A stretch of DNA of 64,000 nucleotides. Origin: Acetobacter sp. 46_36. Its GTDB lineage: Bacteria > Pseudomonadota > Alphaproteobacteria > RF32 > CAG-239. The first letter of the stretch is position 1; every line of letters starts with the position of its first letter. The translations under genes were made by a program, and so were the position numbers. The DNA lies in contig MNTT01000016.1 in assembly GCA_001917135.1 (NCBI GenBank), forward strand, positions 473,599-537,598. Reading direction: 5' to 3'. Below the pieces are notes generated by a model. The model ran no database searches, was not told the DNA's origin, and was given only the letters and a program-made list of their open reading frames with translations. Shown here one piece after another: positions 18,714-26,584 of this stretch.

Positions 18714-20386
18714 GGCAGTTCACTCCTATAAAAAGATACGACAAATGCCAAAAATCCCAACAGGATAAAAACAAAATAGGCCATATAGCTTTTACGGTTT
18801 ATCTTGAAAAATACCGACAATCCCAACCGATTGAGTGCGGAAAGACCCGCCGTTATAATCTTTTCGGAGAAAACAAAATCAACCAACAGCCATAAAGTCC
18901 GGCTGATATACATCAGCGGCGTAACCAGCGCATAGAAGAAAAAGCTTTTGCTTAAGTCTTCCTTTTGCAGCCATTCAATGCCGTACACAGCCCGCAGGCG
19001 CGACAAAGGCAACAAAACAATGCCAGCCAGAAACAGAACCATAAAGGCTATATTATAAGGCGTAAAGGCATTTAAAACCCAAGAGCCATATATCAACAGC
19101 GAAAAATTAACGACAAATGACAACGGGCGGAGCGGATTTGGATTCAGGCTTTCCAAACGCCGAGTATGCGGCGACCTGTATATCTGATTTAAAACAAGCG
19201 CCACAGCGGCTAAAACAGCTGCACCGCCTCCCCAAATCCAGCCAGATGTGGCAAACTTCCCAGCAATTTTCCAGATGACGGCAAAAAATACGTTTGCGGC
19301 CAAGATAAGCTGCATCAGCGTTGCATTCATGAGAGCGGAATTGGTTTCCCGGCTGTTCAGCATTTCGCTGACCTGCACTTCATGATTCTGATAAAGATAT
19401 ATTTTCAGCAGCAACAGATTAAAAAAGCAGGCAGCAACATAATAGCCGGCGCAGAGCCAGCTCCAGGCGAATCCGTTTTTAACCAGCAGCAGAAGCAAAA
19501 ATCCGATAAATCCCATATTCAGATACACCAGCTTCTTTTTTATATTGTCAACGGCGACAAAATATACAATACCCGCCGCCATTGTCAGCGTTCCCATAAT
19601 TTTCAATAACGGAAGCGCCAAATCCGAAACGGTAACGAGGCTGTTCAGACGCAGCAGCACAATAATCCCGGCGAGAGGCGCAAACAGCATATTCACAGCA
19701 CTCATCCGCTGAAAACGGGCAGCATGCAAATCCAGCAAATAACTTTGAAACATAAAACATCCGGTTTTTGCTAAAAGTGCAATGGCTGTCACAAGCCCGA
19801 CAAAATCCTGATGCCTGCCAATTTCTTCATAATACGGAAGACGGTTTAAATTTAAGCTCTGTAATTTTCCGCAGGCAAGCGCCAAAACCATAAACAGGCA
19901 CATATCGGCAAAAAAATTATATACCACATAGCGGCGCGACGAATCGACGTCTTTTAATATAAGGTACCCTAAAATATCGGTTATAAACACAGCCGTAATA
20001 AGCTGAACACAGTTTTCTGCGCAAACAAGCAGGCTTAATGATACAAAATTCAAAGTTACAAGCGCATTAAATGCGCTCTTTTTTTCTTCATAGCGAAAAA
20101 TATTATTGTGCAAAATCGTAATCAAAGATATGAAAAACAACGGCAGCAGCAATTCTGCATCTTTGGGTTCCGGATGAAAATCAATGGTTATATTTCCAAT
20201 TTGGGAAGTATTCCACAAAAAGGAGAATCCCTCCCCTCCGCTATTTAGCAAACGGCCGGAAAAATCTATAAACAAAAAGGCCGCAGCAAAAAACATCAGC
20301 CACGACACCAAGCGGTCATACTTCATTCTCAGCCTCAGAAATCCTACGAGACCGACAATAACCATATATGCCATTATTTTTATCAT
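18710..20386 (-). CDS. NuoL-like proton-channel family membrane subunit, divergent
   Basis: A 558-residue, strongly hydrophobic protein, shorter than usual NuoL (about 610-650). It sits in the nuoL position. ALLAKTGCFMFQSYLLDLHA aligns with the GAMAKSAQ-P-H-WLPDAM block and keeps the lysine after Ala, but loses the [20 protein letters not shown] continuation. TM5, normally FLGWEGVGLCSYLLI, reads AVFITDILGYLILK without the glutamate. A C-terminal amphipathic stretch and last helix remain. Assignment rests on gene order and weak block similarity, so it could also be an Mrp-type antiporter relative. GGGGA precedes the ATG; a 105-residue unknown gene lies 66 nt upstream. Confidence 0.7.
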   Translation of the reverse strand: MIKIMAYMVIVGLVGFLRLRMKYDRLVSWLMFFAAAFLFIDFSGRLLNSGGEGFSFLWNTSQIGNITIDFHPEPKDAELLLPLFFISLITILHNNIFRYEEKKSAFNALVTLNFVSLSLLVCAENCVQLITAVFITDILGYLILKDVDSSRRYVVYNFFADMCLFMVLALACGKLQSLNLNRLPYYEEIGRHQDFVGLVTAIALLAKTGCFMFQSYLLDLHAARFQRMSAVNMLFAPLAGIIVLLRLNSLVTVSDLALPLLKIMGTLTMAAGIVYFVAVDNIKKKLVYLNMGFIGFLLLLLVKNGFAWSWLCAGYYVAACFFNLLLLKIYLYQNHEVQVSEMLNSRETNSALMNATLMQLILAANVFFAVIWKIAGKFATSGWIWGGGAAVLAAVALVLNQIYRSPHTRRLESLNPNPLRPLSFVVNFSLLIYGSWVLNAFTPYNIAFMVLFLAGIVLLPLSRLRAVYGIEWLQKEDLSKSFFFYALVTPLMYISRTLWLLVDFVFSEKIITAGLSALNRLGLSVFFKINRKSYMAYFVFILLGFLAFVVSFYRSELP

Positions 20387-20452
20387 TTATCCCCAAGCCC
20401 TTTCATCTTATCCTTGCAGAATCTACATCAGCCAGAGTTTAGGGGAAAGATA

Positions 20453-20770
20453 TTACTTAATCAAGGCTTTTACATCTTTTACTATACGCACGGGAACAAC
20501 ATATTCGCGAGCCACATCTTCATTTTCCACTTCGACAATCAGCATAGAACTGACAGATTTCAATGGCAAACGAGCCTCTTTTGCAACATTTTCAAAAACG
20601 ACAGCACTATCTTTTGTCCGGTACAACAAGGCCGTAGCACCGCCGTCATAGACGAAACGCGGATTTTCGGGACCGCCGGCGCGGGAATTTATTATAATCA
20701 GGATATCGCCTTCTTCATTCTGCAAAATATCATACCTGCTTTCCTGATCAACTTCTTTCATTGTGGACAT
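20453..20770 (-). CDS. Small conserved-looking protein of unknown function
   Basis: A 105-residue soluble protein, not recognised. It begins MSTMKEVDQESRYDILQNEEGD and contains a beta-rich core (ILIIINSRAGGPENPRFVYDGGATALLYR) and VSSMLIVEVENEDVAREYVVPV. The ATG at 20770 is chosen since AGAGG lies 6 nt upstream; a GTG six bases earlier overlaps that ribosome site. It is the first gene of the leftward run to nuoL-like, nuoM-like, nuoN-like, birA and rnj, so it may share their promoter. No signal peptide or membrane segment is seen. Confidence 0.65.
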   Translation of the reverse strand: MSTMKEVDQESRYDILQNEEGDILIIINSRAGGPENPRFVYDGGATALLYRTKDSAVVFENVAKEARLPLKSVSSMLIVEVENEDVAREYVVPVRIVKDVKALIK

Positions 20771-20871
20771 TTTCACCTCTTATAAAAGCTTGTTATTTTG
20801 TATTTTATGTTTTTTTAGCACATAATAGTTAACAAATAAATAGCCATGTGAAAAAAAATTATATTTTTTTA

Positions 20872-20900
20872 TTGACTATCTGATTTTTATCCTTTATAAG
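20872..20900 (+). promoter_or_regulatory. Sigma-70 type promoter of tRNA-Lys
   Basis: TTGACT (20872-20877), 17-bp spacer, TATAAG (20895-20900), with the mature tRNA 5' end 20 nt downstream. The same -35/-10 pair recurs in the invertible segment at 55.56 kb with an 18-bp spacer. Confidence 0.85.
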
Positions 20901-22608
20901 TCCATTTCAGTTGAGTTGAGGGCCCGTAGCTCAGTCGGTAGAGCATTTGACTTTTAATCAAAGGGTCATGGGTTCGAATCCCGTCGGGCTCACCAATTTG
21001 GAGAGAGGTTGCATTTTTTAATGTAACCTCTTGATTTTTATCAGAAATTTGTGGTTCGTAAAAATTCATATACCCCATTTGCAGGTTTTCGTTATCATTT
21101 GCCTGAATACCTTGTTTCTCTAGGGTTTGCATCGGTTCGTACGATTTTGCAGCCTTTGCCCTCAAAATATTGTTATCCACAAACATCTCAAACGGAAATT
21201 TCAGTTTATAAGTCAATGTGCCTTCGGTTAAAGTCAGGCTTTCAAAAACAAATTTTAGCAACAAACGTTTCAGTTCAAGGTTCTGTGACCGGTCAAAAAT
21301 ATTTCTCGCCTGTGTCGCAATATCCAATAATCCCAGAATCGTTTCATCAAACCCAATATCTGCTTTTTCGTGGGCTGTGACCTTATTTTTTAAGCGATTT
21401 AGCTTAACTTGTATTTCATTACGTTTGATGTCAAAAGTTTCCCTGTCCAGCTCGCCATCAAGCCTTAAATCAAATAGATTATTCATCTTTTCTTTTAATT
21501 TATCTTGCTCGGCACGGAGTTTTTTAATCTCTTGAGCATAGAACTTACGCTCTGATGATTTTGAAGCTTTCAGTTCTTTTTGGAGTTCGATTACCACATT
21601 GTTGGGGAGTTTTATATGGTTCAGAACAGAACTGATGTGCTTTTCAAGCTCTTCCTCTCTCGTATAAATTCTTGTATGGTCATCTTTCCAGCAGACGACA
21701 TAAGAAAACATTGCCTTTTTTAGTTCACAAGGACAGGTTCTGTTCGTTATTCCACAAGTTACCATTCCTTTAAACAGAAATGGTTTCGGGGAGTATTTGT
21801 CAATAAGTCCTGCTCTCAATGTTTTCTGTTGCTGACACAAATCCCATAAATCTTTTGTAATTATCGGGGTATAAACATGCGGCATTACTCCTCTAAATGT
21901 TCGCATTTCCCCATAATAGAAAGGATTGTTCAACATATAATACATCGTATTGGTAGAAACAGGTGTTCCTTTACGGCTTTTTAATCCCATCATATTTGCA
22001 TAGTGCATTAGCTCTCCAACGCCTGTATTTCCCAGTGAATACATTTCAAATAATTTTTTGATGATGGTAGCATCCGGTTCTTTGGGACGGATAAACTTTT
22101 TTCCTTTTTCGTTTATATAATTTTCATAGCCCAGAGGAGCTTGCCCTGTAATTTCACCATTTTTGTTCTTTTGCTCATTAGAACGACGAACATTCTCGGA
22201 AAGCTGTAAAACATAGGCTTTTGCTCCCATAACCGAAAAATCCCAACGCATAATATCAACCGATGTAGAATTGCTATTTAAAACCATTCCTTCGCGGTAA
22301 AAATGCAGTTCTATTTTGTTTTGCCGCATTAACTCATCCAGCAAAACGCTCTCCTTAAAGCTTCTTTGCACCCTATCTACCGTATCGGCCACAATGGCAA
22401 TTGTTTCGTGCTGGCGTTTGCAAAAGTTTATCATTTCCATAAACTGTTTGCGTTCGCCATGGGTAGAGCTTTCGATGATTTCAAAGGTTTTGATAACCTC
22501 TAAACCTTTACGCTCGGCATAGTCAAAAAGTCTATTACTTTGTGCTGTCAGGCTCAAACCCTCTTCCTGCATCTTGGTTGAAACTCTCGTGAGTATGACT
22601 GCTTTCAT
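20887..22608 (-). CDS. Large serine recombinase (island integrase), C-terminus swapped by integration
   Basis: A 573-codon frame. Resolvase catalytic domain at 1-145 with the nucleophile in LTRVSTKMQ (Ser10) and an arginine-rich DTVDRVQRS; recombinase domain at about 155-265 (GQAPLGYENY, NPFYYGEMR); zinc-ribbon-like CGITNRTCPC...C at about 285-310; coiled coil at about 335-430. It should integrate and excise the island. After IGE (residue 540) the frame crosses the attachment core and the last 33 residues (PDGIRTHDPLIKSQMLYRLS...) are antisense tRNA-Lys, not protein family sequence. In a circle the frame would instead continue into 47115-46994. Its start overlaps a 69-residue upstream gene. 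Confidence 0.9.
   Translation of the reverse strand: MKAVILTRVSTKMQEEGLSLTAQSNRLFDYAERKGLEVIKTFEIIESSTHGERKQFMEMINFCKRQHETIAIVADTVDRVQRSFKESVLLDELMRQNKIELHFYREGMVLNSNSTSVDIMRWDFSVMGAKAYVLQLSENVRRSNEQKNKNGEITGQAPLGYENYINEKGKKFIRPKEPDATIIKKLFEMYSLGNTGVGELMHYANMMGLKSRKGTPVSTNTMYYMLNNPFYYGEMRTFRGVMPHVYTPIITKDLWDLCQQQKTLRAGLIDKYSPKPFLFKGMVTCGITNRTCPCELKKAMFSYVVCWKDDHTRIYTREEELEKHISSVLNHIKLPNNVVIELQKELKASKSSERKFYAQEIKKLRAEQDKLKEKMNNLFDLRLDGELDRETFDIKRNEIQVKLNRLKNKVTAHEKADIGFDETILGLLDIATQARNIFDRSQNLELKRLLLKFVFESLTLTEGTLTYKLKFPFEMFVDNNILRAKAAKSYEPMQTLEKQGIQANDNENLQMGYMNFYEPQISDKNQEVTLKNATSLQIGEPDGIRTHDPLIKSQMLYRLSYGPSTQLKWTYKG
20920..20995 (+). tRNA. tRNA-Lys (anticodon UUU)
   Basis: A 76-nt cloverleaf: acceptor GGGCCCG pairs with CGGGCTC, anticodon stem TTTGA/TCAAA with loop CTTTTAA gives anticodon TTT (20953-20955), T loop TTCGAATC, and CCA is encoded. 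It is the insertion site of the island that begins at its 3' end, and its own terminator appears to have been displaced to 47131-47160. The island supplies a new hairpin at 21004-21031. Confidence 0.97.
20988..20998. other. attL core (left end of the island)
   Basis: GCTCACCAATT, the last bases of tRNA-Lys including CCA, repeated exactly at 47116-47126. The flanking bases differ on both sides, so the shared core is 11 bp. Confidence 0.75.
21004..21036 (+). terminator. Island-borne hairpin after tRNA-Lys
   Basis: Arms AGAGGTTGCATT (21004-21015) and AATGTAACCTCT (21020-21031), 11 of 12 paired plus one wobble, loop TTTT, then TGATTTTT. It likely terminates the tRNA transcript in the integrated state. 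The same bases encode residues near 530-537 of the recombinase on the other strand. Confidence 0.65.
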
Positions 22609-22744
22609 TTCTTAAAATCTCCTGTTTCATTGCAAGTAAACATTTGGCAAAACCTATCAGATTGCGCGTGGCGGCTTCTAATTCCATATCCGATAACGGC
22701 TTTGGGGCAATCTCTTGCAATATTTCTTTTAGTCTTGTCGTCAT
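22535..22744 (-). CDS. Small protein overlapping the recombinase start
   Basis: A 69-residue protein, not recognised. It starts MTTRLKEILQEIAPKPLSDME and is helical and charged, with a Cys in the middle (FAKCLLAMKQE). A clear ribosome site (AGGATAAG) precedes the ATG. Its last 74 nt overlap the start of the recombinase in another frame, so the two are probably translationally coupled. A role as a directionality or accessory factor for excision is plausible from position only. Confidence 0.6.
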   Translation of the reverse strand: MTTRLKEILQEIAPKPLSDMELEAATRNLIGFAKCLLAMKQEILRNESSHTHESFNQDAGRGFEPDSTK

Positions 22745-22852
22745 CTTATCCTATTCCTTTACTTAAACTCAAGCAAAAAGTTGCGTAATATTTTGTTTTT
22801 GCATGATTTTACATCAGAGGGGTGTTTACCCCTCTGACATAATGCTTGAGGG

Positions 22853-23368
22853 TTAGAGTTGCTCATAAAGTGAAATATTTGGTATCAATTCACGATTGAG
22901 CAGAGGTTCTGCTGCGGCAAGTGTTTTTTGGCGGGCCATTTCGGCTTTTCTTTCCCGTTCTTCTTGCTTTTTCAGGCGTCTGCGTTCATTGGCCTCCTTT
23001 TTACGCTGATTGGCTACATCCACCTCTTTGGCCAAGAAATTGACAATATCCTCATCAAACTCACCGTTAGACACACTCGTGTGAAAATCCGCTAAAAACT
23101 GCATTTTCTGCATAACATCCAGCAAATCAAGCGAGTAGCGAACTATCTTTTTGCCACCTAAACGCAAGCTGAAAATTGTATTATTTTCGGTGTCAATCAT
23201 CAGTTTATTCATACGATTAGCGATACTCCAACTATCATTTTTGAAGTTTTGGATATTCTCTACCAAGAGGTTCAAAATCCGCTTTTTCGCTGTTTCCAAT
23301 GTCAGTTTGCCTTCATCGGCAGAAGTCTCAATTTTTTGAGCTTTGTATTTTCCTAAAAATTCTTTCAT
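22853..23368 (-). CDS. Charged helical protein of unknown function
   Basis: A 171-residue soluble protein, not recognised. The N-terminal part (MKEFLGKYKAQKIETS) leads to a mixed domain, and residues about 115-150 form a very basic and acidic helix (QRKKEANERRRLKKQEERERKAE) that is probably a long single helix or coiled coil. AAAGGAAAC precedes the ATG. It lies between the 191-residue gene (20 nt upstream) and the recombinase leader gene, in a leftward run starting at 24439. DNA or nucleoid binding is possible from the basic helix, but unproven. Confidence 0.7.
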   Translation of the reverse strand: MKEFLGKYKAQKIETSADEGKLTLETAKKRILNLLVENIQNFKNDSWSIANRMNKLMIDTENNTIFSLRLGGKKIVRYSLDLLDVMQKMQFLADFHTSVSNGEFDEDIVNFLAKEVDVANQRKKEANERRRLKKQEERERKAEMARQKTLAAAEPLLNRELIPNISLYEQL

Positions 23369-23388
23369 TTTTGTTTCCTTTCAAAATA

Positions 23389-23964
23389 TTAGTTTTCAGA
23401 TGTAGGGGTTAATTGGTCATTTTGGAGCAAATCACTCATCAAAATGTTATCATCAGTAACTAGCGTACCTTCCGGAACATCTATACGTTCTAATTTGTAA
23501 GTTTTATCTTGTAGAAAAAGTTCCCAAATCATTTCGTACTGCTCTCTATTCATTACAAACAAACCGATAGTTTTCTTTCTAATTGCAATAGCTAGAGGCA
23601 GTAATGCATGGGATAATGTGCATTTTGCCAATATCAGCAGCAGCTTATTGTATAAGCTTTTCTTTATTTCGGCTTGGTAATGATTTTTTATGCCATCGTA
23701 GGTGTTGATAACAAATTGTGGAAGTGCAAAATTATCCTTTTTGCGTTCAAATCTCGGAACAATTAGATAAATTTGCTCCGGTGAAAACTTATTTTTCATA
23801 TTTCTAATGTCGGTCATAATTCCGAAATACGCTGACATACATTTGGCTACTATATCATCATTTTCATCTTTCTCTATGAAATAAGAATCCTGATATGGGC
23901 AAGTATTGCACGATTCAGTTTTTTTGTGCTCTGTATCAAGATTATTTTCATTATTTTCAGTCAT
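23389..23964 (-). CDS. Protein of unknown function with N-terminal cysteine cluster
   Basis: A 191-residue protein, not recognised. The N-terminus has CNTCPYQDSYF and a later KCMSAYFG, so three or four cysteines could bind metal. The central part (QPQIYLIVPRFER region and KKSLYNKLLLILAKCTLSHALLPLAIAIRKK) includes a moderately hydrophobic helix, and the tail is acidic. AAAGGAAAAA precedes the ATG. It belongs to the leftward accessory run of the island; nothing indicates its function. Confidence 0.65.
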   Translation of the reverse strand: MTENNENNLDTEHKKTESCNTCPYQDSYFIEKDENDDIVAKCMSAYFGIMTDIRNMKNKFSPEQIYLIVPRFERKKDNFALPQFVINTYDGIKNHYQAEIKKSLYNKLLLILAKCTLSHALLPLAIAIRKKTIGLFVMNREQYEMIWELFLQDKTYKLERIDVPEGTLVTDDNILMSDLLQNDQLTPTSEN

Positions 23965-24081
23965 TTATTTTTCCTTTCAAAATTAGGTTATTGGTTAAAA
24001 AAGAGCATAATAATTCTGTATGGCACTTTGATATCCCAGCGAGCCATTTGGGTTAAATTGGTTATTTTATTGAAAAATCAG

Positions 24082-24321
24082 TTAATTATGGCAGTCCATC
24101 ACATAAACCACATCATCGGGTTCAAACGGACAGCGGACATCAGTTACATAATAGATTTGTCCATCGGATGAAATATAGGCATATACCCCTTGAGGGCTTG
24201 AAATAACATCTTTGTAGCGTCCTATTCCTTTGAATTCAAAGTTGTCAAAATGAACAGATGCCTGCTTTTGCAATTCTTCCGGTGTAAAATCTGCGGCTTT
24301 GGCTACAAGTTGATAATGCAT
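24082..24321 (-). CDS. Small hypothetical protein
   Basis: A 79-residue protein, MHYQLVAKAADFTPEELQKQ..., mixed alpha/beta, not recognised. The start is set at 24321 because AGGAG lies 7 nt upstream and overlaps the TAG stop of the preceding 35-residue frame, indicating coupling. Its sequence YAYISSDGQIYYVTDVRCPFEPDDVVYVMDC looks like a compact beta sheet. Confidence 0.6.
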   Translation of the reverse strand: MHYQLVAKAADFTPEELQKQASVHFDNFEFKGIGRYKDVISSPQGVYAYISSDGQIYYVTDVRCPFEPDDVVYVMDCHN

Positions 24322-24331
24322 GACCGTTCTC

Positions 24332-24439
24332 CTAATAGGCAAAGCGAGCCGCTCTGATGAGATTTTTTAAATGGTTATATTCTTTTTTGGCTTTATATCC
24401 CTGCCAAAAAGAATTGATTATGCAGTATAAAAAATTCAT
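24332..24439 (-). CDS. 35-residue small protein
   Basis: A short frame, MNFLYCIINSFWQGYKAKKEY...RAARFAY, with a strong ribosome site (AAAGGAAAT) and a stop codon that forms part of the next gene's AGGAG. It has an aromatic, amphipathic N-terminus and a basic C-terminus. It is the first gene after the promoter at 24494-24523. The function is unknown; translation is inferred only from signals and coupling. Confidence 0.5.
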   Translation of the reverse strand: MNFLYCIINSFWQGYKAKKEYNHLKNLIRAARFAY

Positions 24440-24493
24440 TTTTATTTCCTTTCGTTAAATTATTCTCCAAAGCACCATTGCTTTGATGAGGTT

Positions 24494-24523
24494 AGTATGC
24501 CGACAGGAAACAGAGAAAGTCAA
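24494..24523 (-). promoter_or_regulatory. Promoter of the leftward accessory run
   Basis: On the minus strand TTGACT (24518-24523), 18-bp spacer, CATACT (24494-24499), about 55 nt before the 35-residue gene. The region to 24763 otherwise holds no gene and should contain the divergent promoter of the 543-residue gene. Confidence 0.6.
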
Positions 24524-24763
24524 TGCATTGTTTTTCAACGATTTTCTTGAAAAATGTTTTTAAATGTATTTAAATGGATATTGCTGGATTTATCGGGGTA
24601 AAAAGTTTGGAACACTTTGCTTAAAAATGCTCTATTTTATTAAAACTTGTATCAGAATCGGAGATTTTCTTATTTTTGAGGATTCGTATATTGTCTTTTT
24701 AAAGAATATTAAACTTTTTACAAAGTATGCTTGGTTTTGGTGTATTATACAAAGAGAAACGCT

Positions 24764-26395
24764 ATGAGAGAATGGATTAATTTCAAGGTTCAGCAATTTA
24801 ATAATGATACTTTTCTCAATGATGAATTATCAACAATAGAACAGCAAACGCTTAAATATAAGATTTCCTCTCTGCATCCTTATGTTTACAAAGGTGAATC
24901 CGCGAAAAATCTTGAAGAATATATCCGTGAATTACTAAAAAGAGAATATGCCAAAAATCTCGCAACACAGATAGAAAACAACAAATTTATCTACGGCAAC
25001 AATATGGCTGACGTTATGTCGTTTGCCGAGCGTTTCATTCAAACATATTCTGATGTCTATGAATTAAATTCAAAAGCTGATGCTAAAAATGCAGGAACCT
25101 CAATCAAAGAACTGGTTAAATGTTACAAAGAATTGAATAATAATCTCTTTGATAAGAAAGATTTAGATGATTTAACTGATTTTCTTTTACGGCTCCCGAC
25201 TACAATTCGTATTCAAAGTCAATATCTTGACCAATATGCCCCATATTATGCAAATGCACTAAAATTCTTTTTATCTGTCCTGACAACTGTATTCAACATA
25301 GGTCTAAAACAACCCAAACCTAAAGCATTAAGCGGTTTTAGCGAAGAAATCATCAATACCGATAAAAAAAGATTTGATGATTGGTTTGATAGGTTTGAAA
25401 GCGAATATACTTATGAGAATCCTGTGGTACAAAAGGATTTTAACGACTGTTCCGCTCATATTTATGTTTCGGAAGAAAGTTTTAATAATCTTAAAGTTTA
25501 TTTTAAGGGTATTGAATTTTATACCGAAAATACATTTCAAACGATAACGGATTTATTTTTAGGTCTTGATTATGTCAGAACATTGGAATTTGAAAACTGT
25601 ACTTTTAATTTCTGGTTTTATGGGAATATGAAATCCTTTCTCTTCAAGAACTGTGTTTTTAATGATGCTTTTAATTACAATGCTAAATTAAGTAAAAATT
25701 ATCAGCAGGTTGTTAGTGTTTTAATGTTTGAAAATTGTATATTTAATTCAGATGTTACCATTGATGACATCAAAGAAGGTATGAGCAATACCTTAATATT
25801 AAAAGATTGCAGGTTTGCAAAAGATGCTAATTTCCGTTTATCAAATGTATTGTTCTTAAAAACAATTTTTGAAAATAATATCTTTGAGTGTAAAGTATTT
25901 TTTGAAAATATACGACTTTCCTCTTTAAATTGGAAAAATTTATTCTTTTTATCGGATTTTAGAAACAATAAAGTTGTTCTTGCATCTACTGCTAAAATCT
26001 GCCAACTACTTTTCGGGGCAAGAGTGGTTAAATCAGCCAATAAATCTATCAGTAATTTCATAAAAATCTTAAGAGCAAACAAAATTGCTGATTACGCTAC
26101 GGAATTGGAAAATCTCTATTTTAATAATATGGATACGACAAAAAGTAAGACCGAATTTGATATTGCGATACAGTCAAATTGGCTTAATATGAAACAAACG
26201 GCCTCATTCTTGGGAATTTCCTATGCTACCTTACTCTCTATGCGTAAGGAAGATAAGGCCACGGGGATTGTACGTATTCCCTATGTTGGGGAAGGCAAAA
26301 GCACCAGATATTATGTTCCTCTCTTGCAAGCATATAAAGACCGCAATATGACGCTGGTTAATCAGTTGGCAAAAGAGATGGAAACGAAAAAATAA
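24764..26395 (+). CDS. Pentapeptide-like repeat protein with C-terminal DNA-binding domain
   Basis: A 543-residue protein. Residues 1-230 are helical and unrecognised. Residues about 270-420 contain spaced F-x-N-C-x-F / F-K-N-C-x-F / F-E-N-C-I-F / L-K-D-C-R-F units resembling a quadrilateral pentapeptide-type beta helix. Residues about 475-525 (NMKQTASFLGISYATLLSMRKED, then VRIPYVGEGKSTRYYV) look like an excisionase/MerR-type winged helix. The combination suggests a DNA-binding scaffold or sensor; the biological role is unknown. The ATG at 24764 has AAAGAGA upstream. It is a single gene, divergent from the accessory run and closed by a strong terminator. Confidence 0.65.
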   Translation: MREWINFKVQQFNNDTFLNDELSTIEQQTLKYKISSLHPYVYKGESAKNLEEYIRELLKREYAKNLATQIENNKFIYGNNMADVMSFAERFIQTYSDVYELNSKADAKNAGTSIKELVKCYKELNNNLFDKKDLDDLTDFLLRLPTTIRIQSQYLDQYAPYYANALKFFLSVLTTVFNIGLKQPKPKALSGFSEEIINTDKKRFDDWFDRFESEYTYENPVVQKDFNDCSAHIYVSEESFNNLKVYFKGIEFYTENTFQTITDLFLGLDYVRTLEFENCTFNFWFYGNMKSFLFKNCVFNDAFNYNAKLSKNYQQVVSVLMFENCIFNSDVTIDDIKEGMSNTLILKDCRFAKDANFRLSNVLFLKTIFENNIFECKVFFENIRLSSLNWKNLFFLSDFRNNKVVLASTAKICQLLFGARVVKSANKSISNFIKILRANKIADYATELENLYFNNMDTTKSKTEFDIAIQSNWLNMKQTASFLGISYATLLSMRKEDKATGIVRIPYVGEGKSTRYYVPLLQAYKDRNMTLVNQLAKEMETKK

Positions 26396-26405
26396 TCTGC
26401 GAACT

Positions 26406-26441
26406 AAAAATGTCAAAGAATATATCTTCTTTGACATTTTT
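26406..26441 (+). terminator. Perfect 15-bp hairpin terminator
   Basis: Arms AAAAATGTCAAAGAA (26406-26420) and TTCTTTGACATTTTT (26427-26441), loop TATATC. It lies 10 nt after the stop. Its A and T tracts make it usable on both strands, so it also bounds the convergent CoiA-like gene. Confidence 0.8.
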
Positions 26442-26496
26442 GCTGAAATCCTTGGAAAATATAGAGTTTCCGTTTGGCTTAAAAATACCTCAATCT

Positions 26497-26543
26497 CAAA
26501 ATGTCAAACTTTGTTAGGATGTAGTACAAAGTTTAGCATTTTG
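26497..26543. repeat. 18-bp imperfect inverted repeat
   Basis: Arms CAAAATGTCAAACTTTGT (26497-26514) and ACAAAGTTTAGCATTTTG (26526-26543), 16 of 18 positions matching, separated by 11 bp. It lies between two convergent genes and just after a terminator whose arms share AAAATGTCAAA. It could be a second terminator, a recombinase site or an RNA structure. Confidence 0.6.
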
Positions 26544-26584
26544 CGACCATTACAATCCTGATATGTGATGTTTCATATTTTTGT

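Noticed and set aside
20887..20987. The GIRTHDPLIKSQ-type C-terminus of the recombinase as a protein domain
   Set aside because: This peptide is the translation of the antisense strand of tRNA-Lys, a known artefact at tRNA insertion sites, not a conserved domain.
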